In this document: positions 1 through 5,531 of the stretch, one piece after another
How positions within the stretch are numbered: the stretch's first letter is position 1
Layout of the letters: each line of letters opens with the position of its first letter
NCBI GenBank assembly: GCA_030613285.1
Contig: JAUWME010000143.1
Span: 1-6,522, forward strand
Reading direction: 5' to 3'
DNA from: Candidatus Zymogenus sp.
Lineage (GTDB): Bacteria; Desulfobacterota; Zymogenia; Zymogenales; Zymogenaceae
Length of the DNA: 6,522 bases
Made by a program: the position numbers and the translations under genes
The notes under the pieces: model-generated
What the model saw: only the letters and a program-made list of their open reading frames with translations
The model's database searches: none
What the model was told of the DNA's origin: nothing

Positions 1-309
1 TGGAAGGTTCATCGCCAGGAGAACACCTGTTATGAGTACGCTTCCGTCGGTTATTGTGATGGGACGTCCCATGATTTTTTGCGCCACTGCTTCAAAAACA
101 AGGCACGACACAATACTTAAGCTATATATCAAAATCGCCGCTTTGCCGAAAAAAAGTATAGAGATAATCATTGCCGGGACAAGTGCTATCACCACTGAGT
201 ACATCACCCTGGGGATTGAATCCACAGAGTGAATGTGGGGTGATGTGGTTATTATGTAGCTATCTTCTTTAATAGATACAGTTTTATTTTTCAAGCTATC
301 GTTGGTCAC
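1..309 (-). CDS. rnfD: Rnf complex membrane subunit D, N-terminal part (3' end outside window)
   Basis: RnfD (NqrB/RnfD family) is a polytopic inner-membrane flavoprotein of the Rnf ferredoxin/NAD oxidoreductase that carries a covalently bound FMN and takes part in ion translocation. The window holds codons 1-103, open to the left edge. Visible family features are the short cytoplasmic N-terminus followed by SPHIHSVDSIPRVMYSVV (residues 23-40), first membrane segments at about 36-54 and 56-74, and DGSVLITGVLLAMNLP (88-103), which matches the DGSxxxTGxLLAMNLP block of the family. The FMN-attachment threonine lies further on and cannot be checked. The start is GTG at 309-307, overlapping the rnfC stop TGA (308-306), with the ribosome binding site AAGGAGGG at 324-317 eight bases upstream. 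The overlap implies translational coupling to rnfC. An automatic ORF finder misses this gene because it has no stop in the window. Confidence 0.93.
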   Translation of the reverse strand, partial: MTNDSLKNKTVSIKEDSYIITTSPHIHSVDSIPRVMYSVVIALVPAMIISILFFGKAAILIYSLSIVSCLVFEAVAQKIMGRPITITDGSVLITGVLLAMNLP

Positions 310-1640
310 GCCTTTTCCCTCCTTGTTGCCTGAATTTCTGCCTTAGCGTACTTGGCATATTGAACAAGTGGAATATGTGATGGACATTCGTAAGCGCAAC
401 ATCCGCACTCTATACAATCCATGACGTTTGCATTTTCGGCTTCATCAAACATACCCAGTTGGGTGTACCTTGCATATACCAGTGGAGCGAGCTTCATGGG
501 GCAGACCGTAACGCAGTTTCCGCAACGAAGGCACGGCCCCTGGGAAGTTACGTCAAGCTGGTCATCTGTCATAAGGAGGATTCCCGAAGTCCCCTTGATG
601 ATCGAAACTGATAGGTCATATTGGGCAAGCCCCATCATCGGTCCACCGAGTATCACCTTTTCTATGTCACCTGACAGCCCCCCGCAATATTCAATTACAT
701 CTAAAATGGGTGTTCCTATTCTAATTCGCAGGTTTTTTGGATTTTTGATTCCGGGGCCGGTAATGGTTGTAACGCGGTCTATGAGTGGTCTGCCCAGCGC
801 AACGGCTTGGTGAACGGCAACTGCTGTCCCGACATTCTGGACAACAACTCCCACATCCATCGGCAGCCCGCCTGACGGGACATCCTTGTTCAATAGTGTT
901 TTTATGAGTTGTTTTTCTGCCCCTTGAGGAAATTGCACTTTCAACGGAACGATTTCGATTTCTGTGTCGTTTAAGGCGCTTTTAAGGGCATCTACGGCGT
1001 CCATCTTGTTGTTCTCGATACCCACAAATATTTTTTCGACCCCAAGGACCTTTCCGATTAGCTTGGTTCCAGAGAGAACTTCTTTTGGCATCTCCAGCAT
1101 GACGCGGTGGTCGGCTGTGAGATATGGTTCACATTCTGCGCCATTGATAATAAGTGCATTTATGGGTTTCTCTTTTGGTGGTGAAAGTTTGACGTGGGTG
1201 GGAAAAGTTGCCCCTCCCATCCCGACAATCCCGGCCTCTTGGATTATTGTCTTTATCTCATCGGGGGCGAGGTTGCCGAAATCCGCCCTTGGCTTGCCGG
1301 ATTTATCCCAATTATCTTCGCCGTCCGCCTCAATCTCAATTGTGGGCATTGACCTTCCGAGGGTGTGGGGATAGTCCTTGATTGCCACCACCACACCTGA
1401 AATGGATGAATAAACCGGTGCCGACACAAAGCCACTCGCCTCTGACAACTTTGTCCCGATTTTCACTTTATCGCCGGGCTCGACAATTGCTTTTGACGGC
1501 GCGCCTATATGTTGCGAAAGGGGAATGAAGGCCCTTTTTGGAGGAGGCATCTCTTCGATGGGGAGTTGCCGAGTCAGCTTTTCCTCCGGGGGGTGAACAC
1601 CTCCCGAAAATTTGTATATCTTATTTTTTTTCATAATCAT
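306..1640 (-). CDS. rnfC: Rnf complex subunit C, NADH/FMN-binding iron-sulfur subunit
   Basis: RnfC is the peripheral subunit of the Rnf complex, where NAD is thought to be reduced or NADH oxidised. It resembles the Nqo1/NuoF flavoprotein and carries two [4Fe-4S] clusters. The 444-residue product starts with the family signature FSGGVHPPEEK (11-21), has a biotinyl/lipoyl-like N-terminal part with the VEPGDKVKIGTKLSE stretch (53-67), the glycine-rich nucleotide/FMN region GIVGMGGATFPTHVKL (137-152) and INGAECEPYLTADHR (165-179), and two ferredoxin motifs: C370, C373, C376, C380 and C409, C412, C415, C419. Its length suits the short RnfC type without the long alanine/lysine-rich C-terminal extension of E. 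coli RsxC. ATG at 1640 is favoured over the ATG two codons later (1634) because GGGAGGAAGG at 1660-1651 is correctly spaced for the former. The stop overlaps the GTG start of rnfD. The gene lies 192 bp downstream of rnfB. Confidence 0.96.
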   Translation of the reverse strand: MIMKKNKIYKFSGGVHPPEEKLTRQLPIEEMPPPKRAFIPLSQHIGAPSKAIVEPGDKVKIGTKLSEASGFVSAPVYSSISGVVVAIKDYPHTLGRSMPTIEIEADGEDNWDKSGKPRADFGNLAPDEIKTIIQEAGIVGMGGATFPTHVKLSPPKEKPINALIINGAECEPYLTADHRVMLEMPKEVLSGTKLIGKVLGVEKIFVGIENNKMDAVDALKSALNDTEIEIVPLKVQFPQGAEKQLIKTLLNKDVPSGGLPMDVGVVVQNVGTAVAVHQAVALGRPLIDRVTTITGPGIKNPKNLRIRIGTPILDVIEYCGGLSGDIEKVILGGPMMGLAQYDLSVSIIKGTSGILLMTDDQLDVTSQGPCLRCGNCVTVCPMKLAPLVYARYTQLGMFDEAENANVMDCIECGCCAYECPSHIPLVQYAKYAKAEIQATRREKA

Positions 1641-1715
1641 AATAGTATTACCTTCCTCCCCTAATTATCCAACCCTTCTGAATTACTGACCCCAATATTT
1701 CCACTCCCCAAAACA

Positions 1716-1728
1716 TACCCAACAACCC
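1716..1728. repeat. 13-bp direct repeat, copy in the rnfB-rnfC gap
   Basis: TACCCAACAACCC at 1716-1728 is identical to 1834-1846, which covers the last codons of rnfB and part of its stop. A looser relative (CAGCAACCCCTGAAAAATTA) lies between the two at about 1817-1836. The gap 1641-1832 as a whole has a strong C-rich/G-poor plus strand made of such CAACCC-like units. No gene is supported here: the reading frame at 1858-1661 on the minus strand overlaps rnfB in another frame and resembles nothing. Confidence 0.7.
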
Positions 1729-1739
1729 CAGCACAACAC

Positions 1740-1776
1740 GGGCAGGCACGGGGGCCTGTGCCCCTACTGCCCCTAC
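1740..1776. repeat. REP-like imperfect palindrome with a 9-bp tandem repeat
   Basis: In the rnfB-rnfC gap, GGGCAGGC (1740-1747) can pair with GCCTGTGCCC (1754-1763) through a 6-base loop, leaving a two-base TG bulge. The right arm runs into a perfect tandem duplication of TGCCCCTAC (1759-1767 and 1768-1776). The segment is much more GC-rich than its surroundings. Read on the minus strand it is a GTAGGGGCA-type palindrome, a pattern that resembles dispersed REP/MITE-like elements of many bacterial genomes. That identity is inferred from appearance only. In the rnf transcript it would form a hairpin between rnfB and rnfC; no T-run follows it on the minus strand, so it is not a typical intrinsic terminator. 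Confidence 0.6.
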
Positions 1777-1832
1777 CAATCTTGCATTTACAACCAACCG
1801 TCCTCAAAATATTGCCAGCAACCCCTGAAAAA

Positions 1833-2843
1833 TTACCCAACAACCCTGACCTTTGCAACGGCGGCTTGCTTTTCCACCTTTTTTAGTATCACTGCCCCCC
1901 GCTTGCATTGATCCACGCAGATTCCGCACCCGATACAGCTATCCGAATCTACTTTGTGCATCTCTTTTGGCTCGCCGGTGATGGCGTTTACGGGACAAGC
2001 TCTGGCGCACAATGTACAGCCGTTGCATTTGTCTGATATCTCGGCGACAAGATCGTGATCTCTCCGATTGACAATTGAGACTGTGGGGCATTTGGTGACG
2101 CAGATGCCGCAACTTCTACATTTATCGTAATCTATTTGTGCGATATTATCGATGATTTTTATCGCTTCGTAAGGGCACACCTTTTCGCAGGCCATGCATG
2201 AGATACAACCTACTGTGCAAATCTTTTTGACTGCTCCCCCTTTATCCTTTGAGGAGCACTGAACATGAACGACTCTGCTTTTTGGGGCAAGATCTATGAT
2301 GTTTTTGGGGCAAGCCTCAACGCAGTTACCGCAGGCTGTACATCTTTCCATATTTACAACTGGCAGGCCTTCATCGGTCATGGTGATGGCGTCGAATGGA
2401 CAGACATCTTTGCAGGTACCGAGGCCGATACAGGCAAATGAGCAGAGCTTTGGGCCTCCAGAGATTAAGTTTGCGGCTCGGCAATCGTTAACGCCGAGGT
2501 ATTTGAATTTTTCGCTTACGCCTCCAGCTGGAAAATCGCAATGAATAATGGCGTAGTCTTTTTCGGATTCTGTGTATATAGCCCCCATGACATCCGCCAC
2601 GGCAATGGCAGCTTGTTTGTCAACAACTGTGCAATATTCAACCTGGGCACCACCCTCAACGATTGCTTTTGCAAGGCCACCGCATCCGGGAAAACCGCAG
2701 GCCCCGCAATTTGCCCCTGGGAGAATTTCTGTGATGGTACCGATTCTGGGGTCGACATCGACGTAGAAGACGCGGGAGGCCACGGCAAGTCCCGCTGCTG
2801 CGATAAGTCCCAGTCCTGATAATGTCAACAGGGCTGATAACAT
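1833..2843 (-). CDS. rnfB: Rnf complex subunit B, long multi-cluster ferredoxin form
   Basis: RnfB is the electron-entry subunit of Rnf: a membrane-anchored polyferredoxin that accepts electrons from reduced ferredoxin. The 336-residue product has one N-terminal membrane segment (about 4-23), then the 4Fe-4S domain with C46, C49, C54 and C71. Six ferredoxin-type motifs follow: C134/C138/C144/C148 (unusual 3-5-3 spacing), C168/C171/C174/C178, C213/C216/C219/C223 (preceded by C209), C242/C245/C248/C252, C273/C276/C279/C283 and C303/C306/C309/C313. If all are filled, about seven [4Fe-4S] clusters are possible, against three in the short E. coli type. The last pair (273-313, with CPVNAITGEPKEMHKVD between) resembles the C-terminal ferredoxin domain of NuoF/HndC-type proteins. 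The start ATG at 2843 follows GAGGGG at 2860-2855. It lies 56 bp downstream of rnfA. The stop codon falls inside a 13-bp repeat that recurs in the downstream gap. Confidence 0.96.
   Translation of the reverse strand: MLSALLTLSGLGLIAAAGLAVASRVFYVDVDPRIGTITEILPGANCGACGFPGCGGLAKAIVEGGAQVEYCTVVDKQAAIAVADVMGAIYTESEKDYAIIHCDFPAGGVSEKFKYLGVNDCRAANLISGGPKLCSFACIGLGTCKDVCPFDAITMTDEGLPVVNMERCTACGNCVEACPKNIIDLAPKSRVVHVQCSSKDKGGAVKKICTVGCISCMACEKVCPYEAIKIIDNIAQIDYDKCRSCGICVTKCPTVSIVNRRDHDLVAEISDKCNGCTLCARACPVNAITGEPKEMHKVDSDSCIGCGICVDQCKRGAVILKKVEKQAAVAKVRVVG
1834..1846. repeat. 13-bp direct repeat, copy at the 3' end of rnfB
   Basis: Identical to 1716-1728. On the minus strand it reads GGGTTGTTGGGTA and supplies the final Val-Val-Gly codons and the first two bases of the TAA stop of rnfB, so the repeat unit has either extended the protein end or arisen from it by local duplication. 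Confidence 0.7.
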
Positions 2844-2899
2844 GATTTCATTTCCCCCTCATTTTTGTAAATCCAATCACAAATTACTCCCACCTTTGG

Positions 2900-3478
2900 C
2901 TATTTTACGAGGCCTGAAAATCCCATGAAAGCAAGGGACAATAGCCCTGCTGTAATTAGCGCGATGGCTGTCCCCCTGAGCGGTTTTGGGACGTCCGCAA
3001 GATCGAGGCGTTCGCGAATTCCTGCAAAGAGTACCAACGCCAATGCAAACCCAATGGCTGCCCCGATGCCGAAGATTACAGCCTCCCAGAACCCGTATCC
3101 TTTTTGGATGCTCAGCACTGCCACGCCGAGAACAGCGCAGTTTGTGGTGATCAGTGGCAGGAATATTCCCAGAGCTTGGTATAGGACGGGGCTGACTTTT
3201 TGGATTATCATCTCGACGAGTTGGACAAGCGATGCGATGACGAGGATGAAGACGATGGTTTGGAGGTATTCAATATTGTAGGGCATCAGGACATATTCTT
3301 GCAGTATCCATGTTACGAGTGATGCGATGCTCATGACAAAGATGACGGCCATTCCCATACCGATGGCGGTTTCTGTTTTTTTTGATACGCCGAGGAACGG
3401 GCAGATGCCAAGAAATCTTGCGAGGACAAAGTTATTGACGAGTACTGCGCTGATAATGAGGAGAAGTAGTTTACTCAT
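2900..3478 (-). CDS. rnfA: Rnf complex membrane subunit A
   Basis: RnfA (RnfA/RnfE/NqrD/NqrE family) is an integral inner-membrane subunit; together with RnfE it forms the inverted-topology pair that in Na+-NQR binds an intramembrane [2Fe-2S] cluster. The 192-residue product is full length for the family and shows six hydrophobic segments, roughly 3-24, 38-58, 71-91, 101-122, 130-152 and 170-190. The two conserved cysteine blocks are present: [16 protein letters not shown] (15-30, C26) and [15 protein letters not shown] (104-118, C114), the positions expected to bind the cluster by analogy with NqrE/NqrD. RnfA rather than RnfE is chosen because it is followed directly by rnfB and rnfC and begins with the [23 protein letters not shown] N-terminus. 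The start ATG at 3478 has only a weak ribosome site (GGTGG, 3488-3484). It is the first gene of the operon; a candidate promoter lies about 85 bp upstream. Confidence 0.96.
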   Translation of the reverse strand: MSKLLLLIISAVLVNNFVLARFLGICPFLGVSKKTETAIGMGMAVIFVMSIASLVTWILQEYVLMPYNIEYLQTIVFILVIASLVQLVEMIIQKVSPVLYQALGIFLPLITTNCAVLGVAVLSIQKGYGFWEAVIFGIGAAIGFALALVLFAGIRERLDLADVPKPLRGTAIALITAGLLSLAFMGFSGLVK

Positions 3479-3532
3479 AGGCCACCAAGAAGTTGGTTAT
3501 TATTAAGGTAAGCACTTCTGAAGTAAGATTAT

Positions 3533-3553
3533 TTGTGCAAATTTTTTGTACAA
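3533..3553. promoter_or_regulatory. TTGTnCAA dyad over the rnf transcription start region
   Basis: TTGTGCAA (3533-3540) and TTGTACAA (3546-3553) are separated by five A/T-rich bases and together form an imperfect inverted repeat just downstream of the candidate rnf start. Position and symmetry suit an operator. The outer half-sites (TTGTG / TACAA) recall the redox repressor Rex, whose sites control rnf in some anaerobes, but the spacing is about three bases too long for the usual Rex palindrome, so the regulator is unknown. Confidence 0.3.
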
Positions 3554-3562
3554 GGTAAATTG

Positions 3563-3590
3563 AATATCATATAGGTATGTAGTTTGTCAA
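3563..3590 (-). promoter_or_regulatory. Candidate sigma-70-type promoter of the rnf operon
   Basis: On the minus strand a perfect -35 box TTGACA (3590-3585) is followed after 16 bases by GATATT (3568-3563), a four-of-six match to the -10 box. Transcription would start near 3556, giving an untranslated leader of about 78 bases before rnfA. The start is not tested; the -10 box is only moderate. Confidence 0.5.
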
Positions 3591-3918
3591 GTTATTTTTA
3601 TTAAATGTGTTGAGGAATGTTTTTGCGGGGAGCAATAAAGAACTGTCATTCAAGAGGAAATATCTATTAATAGAAGCCCTTCGGCTGAATCATCAAGGAT
3701 GCGAGAAATTGAGACGCGGCAATCTTTTGCAAGTTAGCAAAGGGTTTGCAAGCAATCAATTAACATGGGGCAACCACACCTCCAGTGGTTGCAATATCAT
3801 TAATTTAAAGATTACACAGCGTTATCTGAACGTAACTGACAGGCATTTCGACAAAGCAGTTGACTTGGTAAACTTCGGTGGTGAAGAGTTGGAAACTGGA
3901 AAAGTACTACCTTTTAAA

Positions 3919-3993
3919 ATGACCACATGACTTTTTGAAATTGGTTTTATGACCACATGATTTTTTGGGGTTTTATGACCACCTGACTTTTTG
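3919..3993. repeat. Three 19-bp direct repeats (ATGACCACATGAC-type)
   Basis: ATGACCACATGACTTTTTG (3919-3937), ATGACCACATGATTTTTTG (3949-3967) and ATGACCACCTGACTTTTTG (3975-3993) differ from each other by one or two bases, with start-to-start distances of 30 and 26 bases; copies two and three are directly preceded by TTTT. The reverse strand reads GTGGTCAT repeatedly. Such closely spaced short repeats resemble the multiple transposase-binding repeats at ends of IS21-family elements, an unverified comparison. They split the integrase remnant: frame 1 is used before the block and frame 3 after it. Confidence 0.75.
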
Positions 3994-4016
3994 ATGTTAT
4001 TTTTTTTGTGTCAAGT

Positions 4017-4037
4017 TTGGTATCAAAGTTGGTATCA
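4017..4037. repeat. Short tandem repeat TTGGTATCA in integrase tail
   Basis: TTGGTATCA occurs at 4017-4025 and 4029-4037 with a 12-base period, and a weaker unit (GTGTCAAGT) precedes it. The period is a multiple of three, so in the plus-strand tail frame it gives a repeated Leu-Val-Ser. It lies between the 19-bp repeats and the tRNA 3' end, where an attachment-site arm region would be. Confidence 0.5.
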
Positions 4038-4083
4038 TTGACCCTTTCGGGAAGTGTAAAAACCCGTAACCTACTGAAATCAT

Positions 4084-4158
4084 TGGAGCCGGAGGGGGGA
4101 CTTGAACCCCCGACCTGATGATTACGAATCAACTGCTCTACCTCTGAGCTACTCCGGC
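4084..4158 (-). tRNA. tRNA-Thr, anticodon CGT
   Basis: The 75-base gene folds as a standard tRNA: acceptor stem GCCGGAG/CTCCGGC, D arm GCTC-AGAGGTA-GAGC, anticodon loop TTCGTAA with anticodon CGT (reads ACG, Thr), variable loop AGGTC, T arm GGGGG-TTCAAGT-CCCCC, discriminator T and an encoded CCA (4086-4084). The anticodon loop is the same as that of E. coli tRNA-Thr(CGT). The anticodon stem GTTGA/TCATC contains one T-T mismatch (positions 28-42); all other stems pair fully. The gene stands alone with its own promoter upstream. An integrase remnant runs into its 3' half from the opposite strand, so it served as an integration site. Confidence 0.96.
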
Positions 4159-4192
4159 AAGATATTGATTTCAGATATTTGCGTATTTCTAC

Positions 4193-4213
4193 TTGACTCA
4201 AGATTTGAGTCAA
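4193..4213. repeat. Perfect 9-bp inverted repeat in tRNA-Thr leader
   Basis: TTGACTCAA (4193-4201) and TTGAGTCAA (4205-4213) form a perfect 9-bp palindrome around a three-base centre. It overlaps the expected transcription start of tRNA-Thr and lies 35 bases before the mature 5' end. It could be an operator for a dimeric regulator or a small hairpin in the precursor leader. Confidence 0.6.
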
Positions 4214-4214
4214 T

Positions 4215-4243
4215 AAAATATACCCTTTTAGAGTTTTTGTCAA
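4215..4243 (-). promoter_or_regulatory. Promoter of tRNA-Thr
   Basis: On the minus strand TTGACA (4243-4238) is followed by TATTTT (4220-4215) at 17 bases, or by TATATT (4222-4217) at 15 bases. The start would fall near 4208, about 50 bases before the mature tRNA 5' end, leaving a short leader to be removed by processing. Confidence 0.55.
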
Positions 4244-4335
4244 GACGTTAGATCATGAAATATTGAATTATGATTAGTATTCAGCACTGCTCTTTTTTAA
4301 TTCGTCATTTATCGTCAATAAGACCTTCTCTTTAC

Positions 4336-4363
4336 TTGCCACTATTTTCAATTCTGATATAAT
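4336..4363 (+). promoter_or_regulatory. Extended -10 promoter of the glk-pgi operon
   Basis: TTGCCA (4336-4341) and a perfect TATAAT (4358-4363) are 16 bases apart, and TGA directly before the -10 gives the extended TGnTATAAT form. The start would be near 4370, about 92 bases before the glk ATG. The rest of the stretch 4244-4335 is AT-rich and I see no gene in it. Confidence 0.65.
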
Positions 4364-4372
4364 GTTGTGGCG

Positions 4373-4391
4373 TTGCAAAATAAAATTGCAA
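4373..4391. promoter_or_regulatory. TTGCAA-N7-TTGCAA dyad just after the glk start
   Basis: Two self-complementary TTGCAA units (4373-4378, 4386-4391) sit a few bases downstream of the predicted glk transcription start, a usual place for a repressor operator. In RNA they could also form a weak six-pair hairpin. The regulator cannot be named from the sequence. Confidence 0.3.
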
Positions 4392-4461
4392 ATAAGAAGA
4401 GATTGAAGCAACACCAAAGAAACTAATACTGGACAGGTTTTAATATTAAGGACTAATAACA

Positions 4462-5472
4462 ATGTTACTTGCCGGCGACATCGGTGGTACCAAAATCAAT
4501 CTTGGAATATTTTCGACAGACAGCGGGCCAAAAAAACCCATAGCCTCTGGAACATTTCTCAGCTGTGAGCATCCCGATTTTGAAACACTCTTGGATGAAT
4601 TTCTCGACAAATGTTCCGTAAAAATCAAAAGAGCAAGCTTTGGCGTTGCGGGCCCTGTGTTTGACCACCGCGTAAAGATCACAAATCTACCGTTGACCGT
4701 GGATGCAAAGCGACTAAAAAAAACCCTTAACATTGAAAAGGTTGATCTGCTAAATGACATCTGGGCCATTGCATACAGCATTGATTCCCTTAAAACCGAT
4801 GACCTCATTGAACTCAACAAAGGTGTTCCGTCGTTGACCGGCCCCCTTGCTGTTATCGCTCCGGGCACCGGCCTTGGAGAGGCGTTTTTGACATGGGACG
4901 AGAATAAGTATCGTGCCCACGCCTCTGAAGGCAGCCATGTCGATTTTGCCCCGAAGACACAAACCGAAATCGATTTAATGCAATATCTATATCAGCAAGG
5001 TTTTGAGCATGTGTGCTACGAGGATATCTGCTCTGGGAAGGGGATACCCAACATCTACAGCTTTTTGAAAGAACGTTGTGGATTTTTTGAACCAACGTGG
5101 CTTTCCGATAAGCTAAAAACGGTGGATGACCCCACGCCCATAATCGTTGACACCGCCATAGGCAAAAATAACAAGAGCGATCTTTGTGAAGAGACACTAT
5201 CTGTCTTTATATCAATTTTGGGAAGAGAAGCGGGAAATCTTGCACTCAAGGTGGTTGCCACAGGTGGCCTTTACATCGGAGGCGGAATTCCACCAAGGAT
5301 CGTCTCACAGCTTAGAGATGGAAGATTCATGGAGGCTTTTACAGATAAAGGAGTTTTTTCTGATATCCTCAAGACTTTTCCCGTGCACGTGATAATGAAT
5401 CCAAAGGCTGCCCTCATTGGCGCTGCCCGATACGGGCTGGAACTTTTGGGGGAGCAACATAACACTCGATAG
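4462..5472 (+). CDS. glk: Glucokinase (Glk family)
   Basis: The cytoplasmic enzyme phosphorylates glucose with ATP to glucose 6-phosphate. The 336-residue product belongs to the bacterial Glk family (E. coli Glk type) rather than the ROK kinases: it lacks the ROK zinc-binding cysteine cluster. Motifs in order are the phosphate-1 loop GDIGGT (5-10), FGVAGPV (60-66), LNDIWA with the expected catalytic aspartate D99 (97-102), the phosphate-2 loop APGTGLGEA (133-141), EGSHVDFAP with glucose-binding E156 and H159 (156-164), EDICSGKG (187-194), the adenosine-site GGLYIGGGI (268-276) and NPKAALIGAARYG (313-325). Length is close to the 321 residues of E. coli Glk. The ATG at 4462 is supported by AAGGA at 4448-4452 and because the GDIGGT motif begins at residue 5. 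Next comes a phosphoglucose isomerase gene 59 bp downstream, so the two probably form one sugar-entry operon. Confidence 0.95.
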   Translation: MLLAGDIGGTKINLGIFSTDSGPKKPIASGTFLSCEHPDFETLLDEFLDKCSVKIKRASFGVAGPVFDHRVKITNLPLTVDAKRLKKTLNIEKVDLLNDIWAIAYSIDSLKTDDLIELNKGVPSLTGPLAVIAPGTGLGEAFLTWDENKYRAHASEGSHVDFAPKTQTEIDLMQYLYQQGFEHVCYEDICSGKGIPNIYSFLKERCGFFEPTWLSDKLKTVDDPTPIIVDTAIGKNNKSDLCEETLSVFISILGREAGNLALKVVATGGLYIGGGIPPRIVSQLRDGRFMEAFTDKGVFSDILKTFPVHVIMNPKAALIGAARYGLELLGEQHNTR

Positions 5473-5531
5473 ATGATAGATTTGGTCAAAGACAAAAAAA
5501 ATTGCCGGTGATAATATATTGGGAGCTTTAG

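Larger units (their letters stand above)
3607..4118 (+). pseudogene. Decayed tyrosine recombinase (integrase) remnant, C-terminal part, ending inside tRNA-Thr
   Basis: The only recognisable protein signal is KITQRYLNVTDRHFDKAVDLV at 3808-3870, which matches the end of tyrosine recombinases: the active-site tyrosine block (here tat at 3823-3825) followed by the C-terminal helix. The frame is open from 3607 to a stop at 3928-3930, but the upstream part shows no clear HxLRH catalytic motifs, so it is truncated and degraded. After a 19-bp repeat block, another frame continues from about 3987 to 4118 and ends with LKSLEPEGGLEPPT-stop, encoded partly by the tRNA gene itself. Tails of this kind (GGLEPPT or similar) are typical of integrases whose 3' end overlaps a tRNA attachment site. 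The orientation towards the tRNA 3' end is as expected. It is probably a dead relic of an island or prophage; certainty about the upstream half is low. Confidence 0.5.

Noticed and set aside
421..1374. Plus-strand frames of 130 and 136 codons inside rnfC
   Set aside because: They are antisense shadows of the well-supported rnfC gene with no motifs of their own.
1661..1858. 65-codon glycine-rich minus-strand frame between rnfB and rnfC
   Set aside because: It is formed by the G-rich repeats and palindrome, overlaps the rnfB end in another frame and resembles no protein.
4042..4051. CCCTTTCGGG hairpin downstream of tRNA-Thr, considered as a terminator
   Set aside because: The stem is only three base pairs and no T-run follows on the minus strand.
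3947..4243. 98-codon minus-strand reading frame
   Set aside because: It runs straight through the tRNA-Thr gene and its promoter and the 19-bp repeats; no ribosome site and no recognisable domain.
4274..4462. 62-codon minus-strand frame with a hydrophobic N-terminus
   Set aside because: It starts at a TTG next to the glk start, lacks a ribosome binding site and overlaps the glk promoter; hydrophobicity is expected from AT-rich DNA.
5500..5520. GATAATATATT before pgi, considered as an internal promoter
   Set aside because: There is no good -35 box and a start here would fall on the ribosome binding site; co-transcription with glk is simpler.
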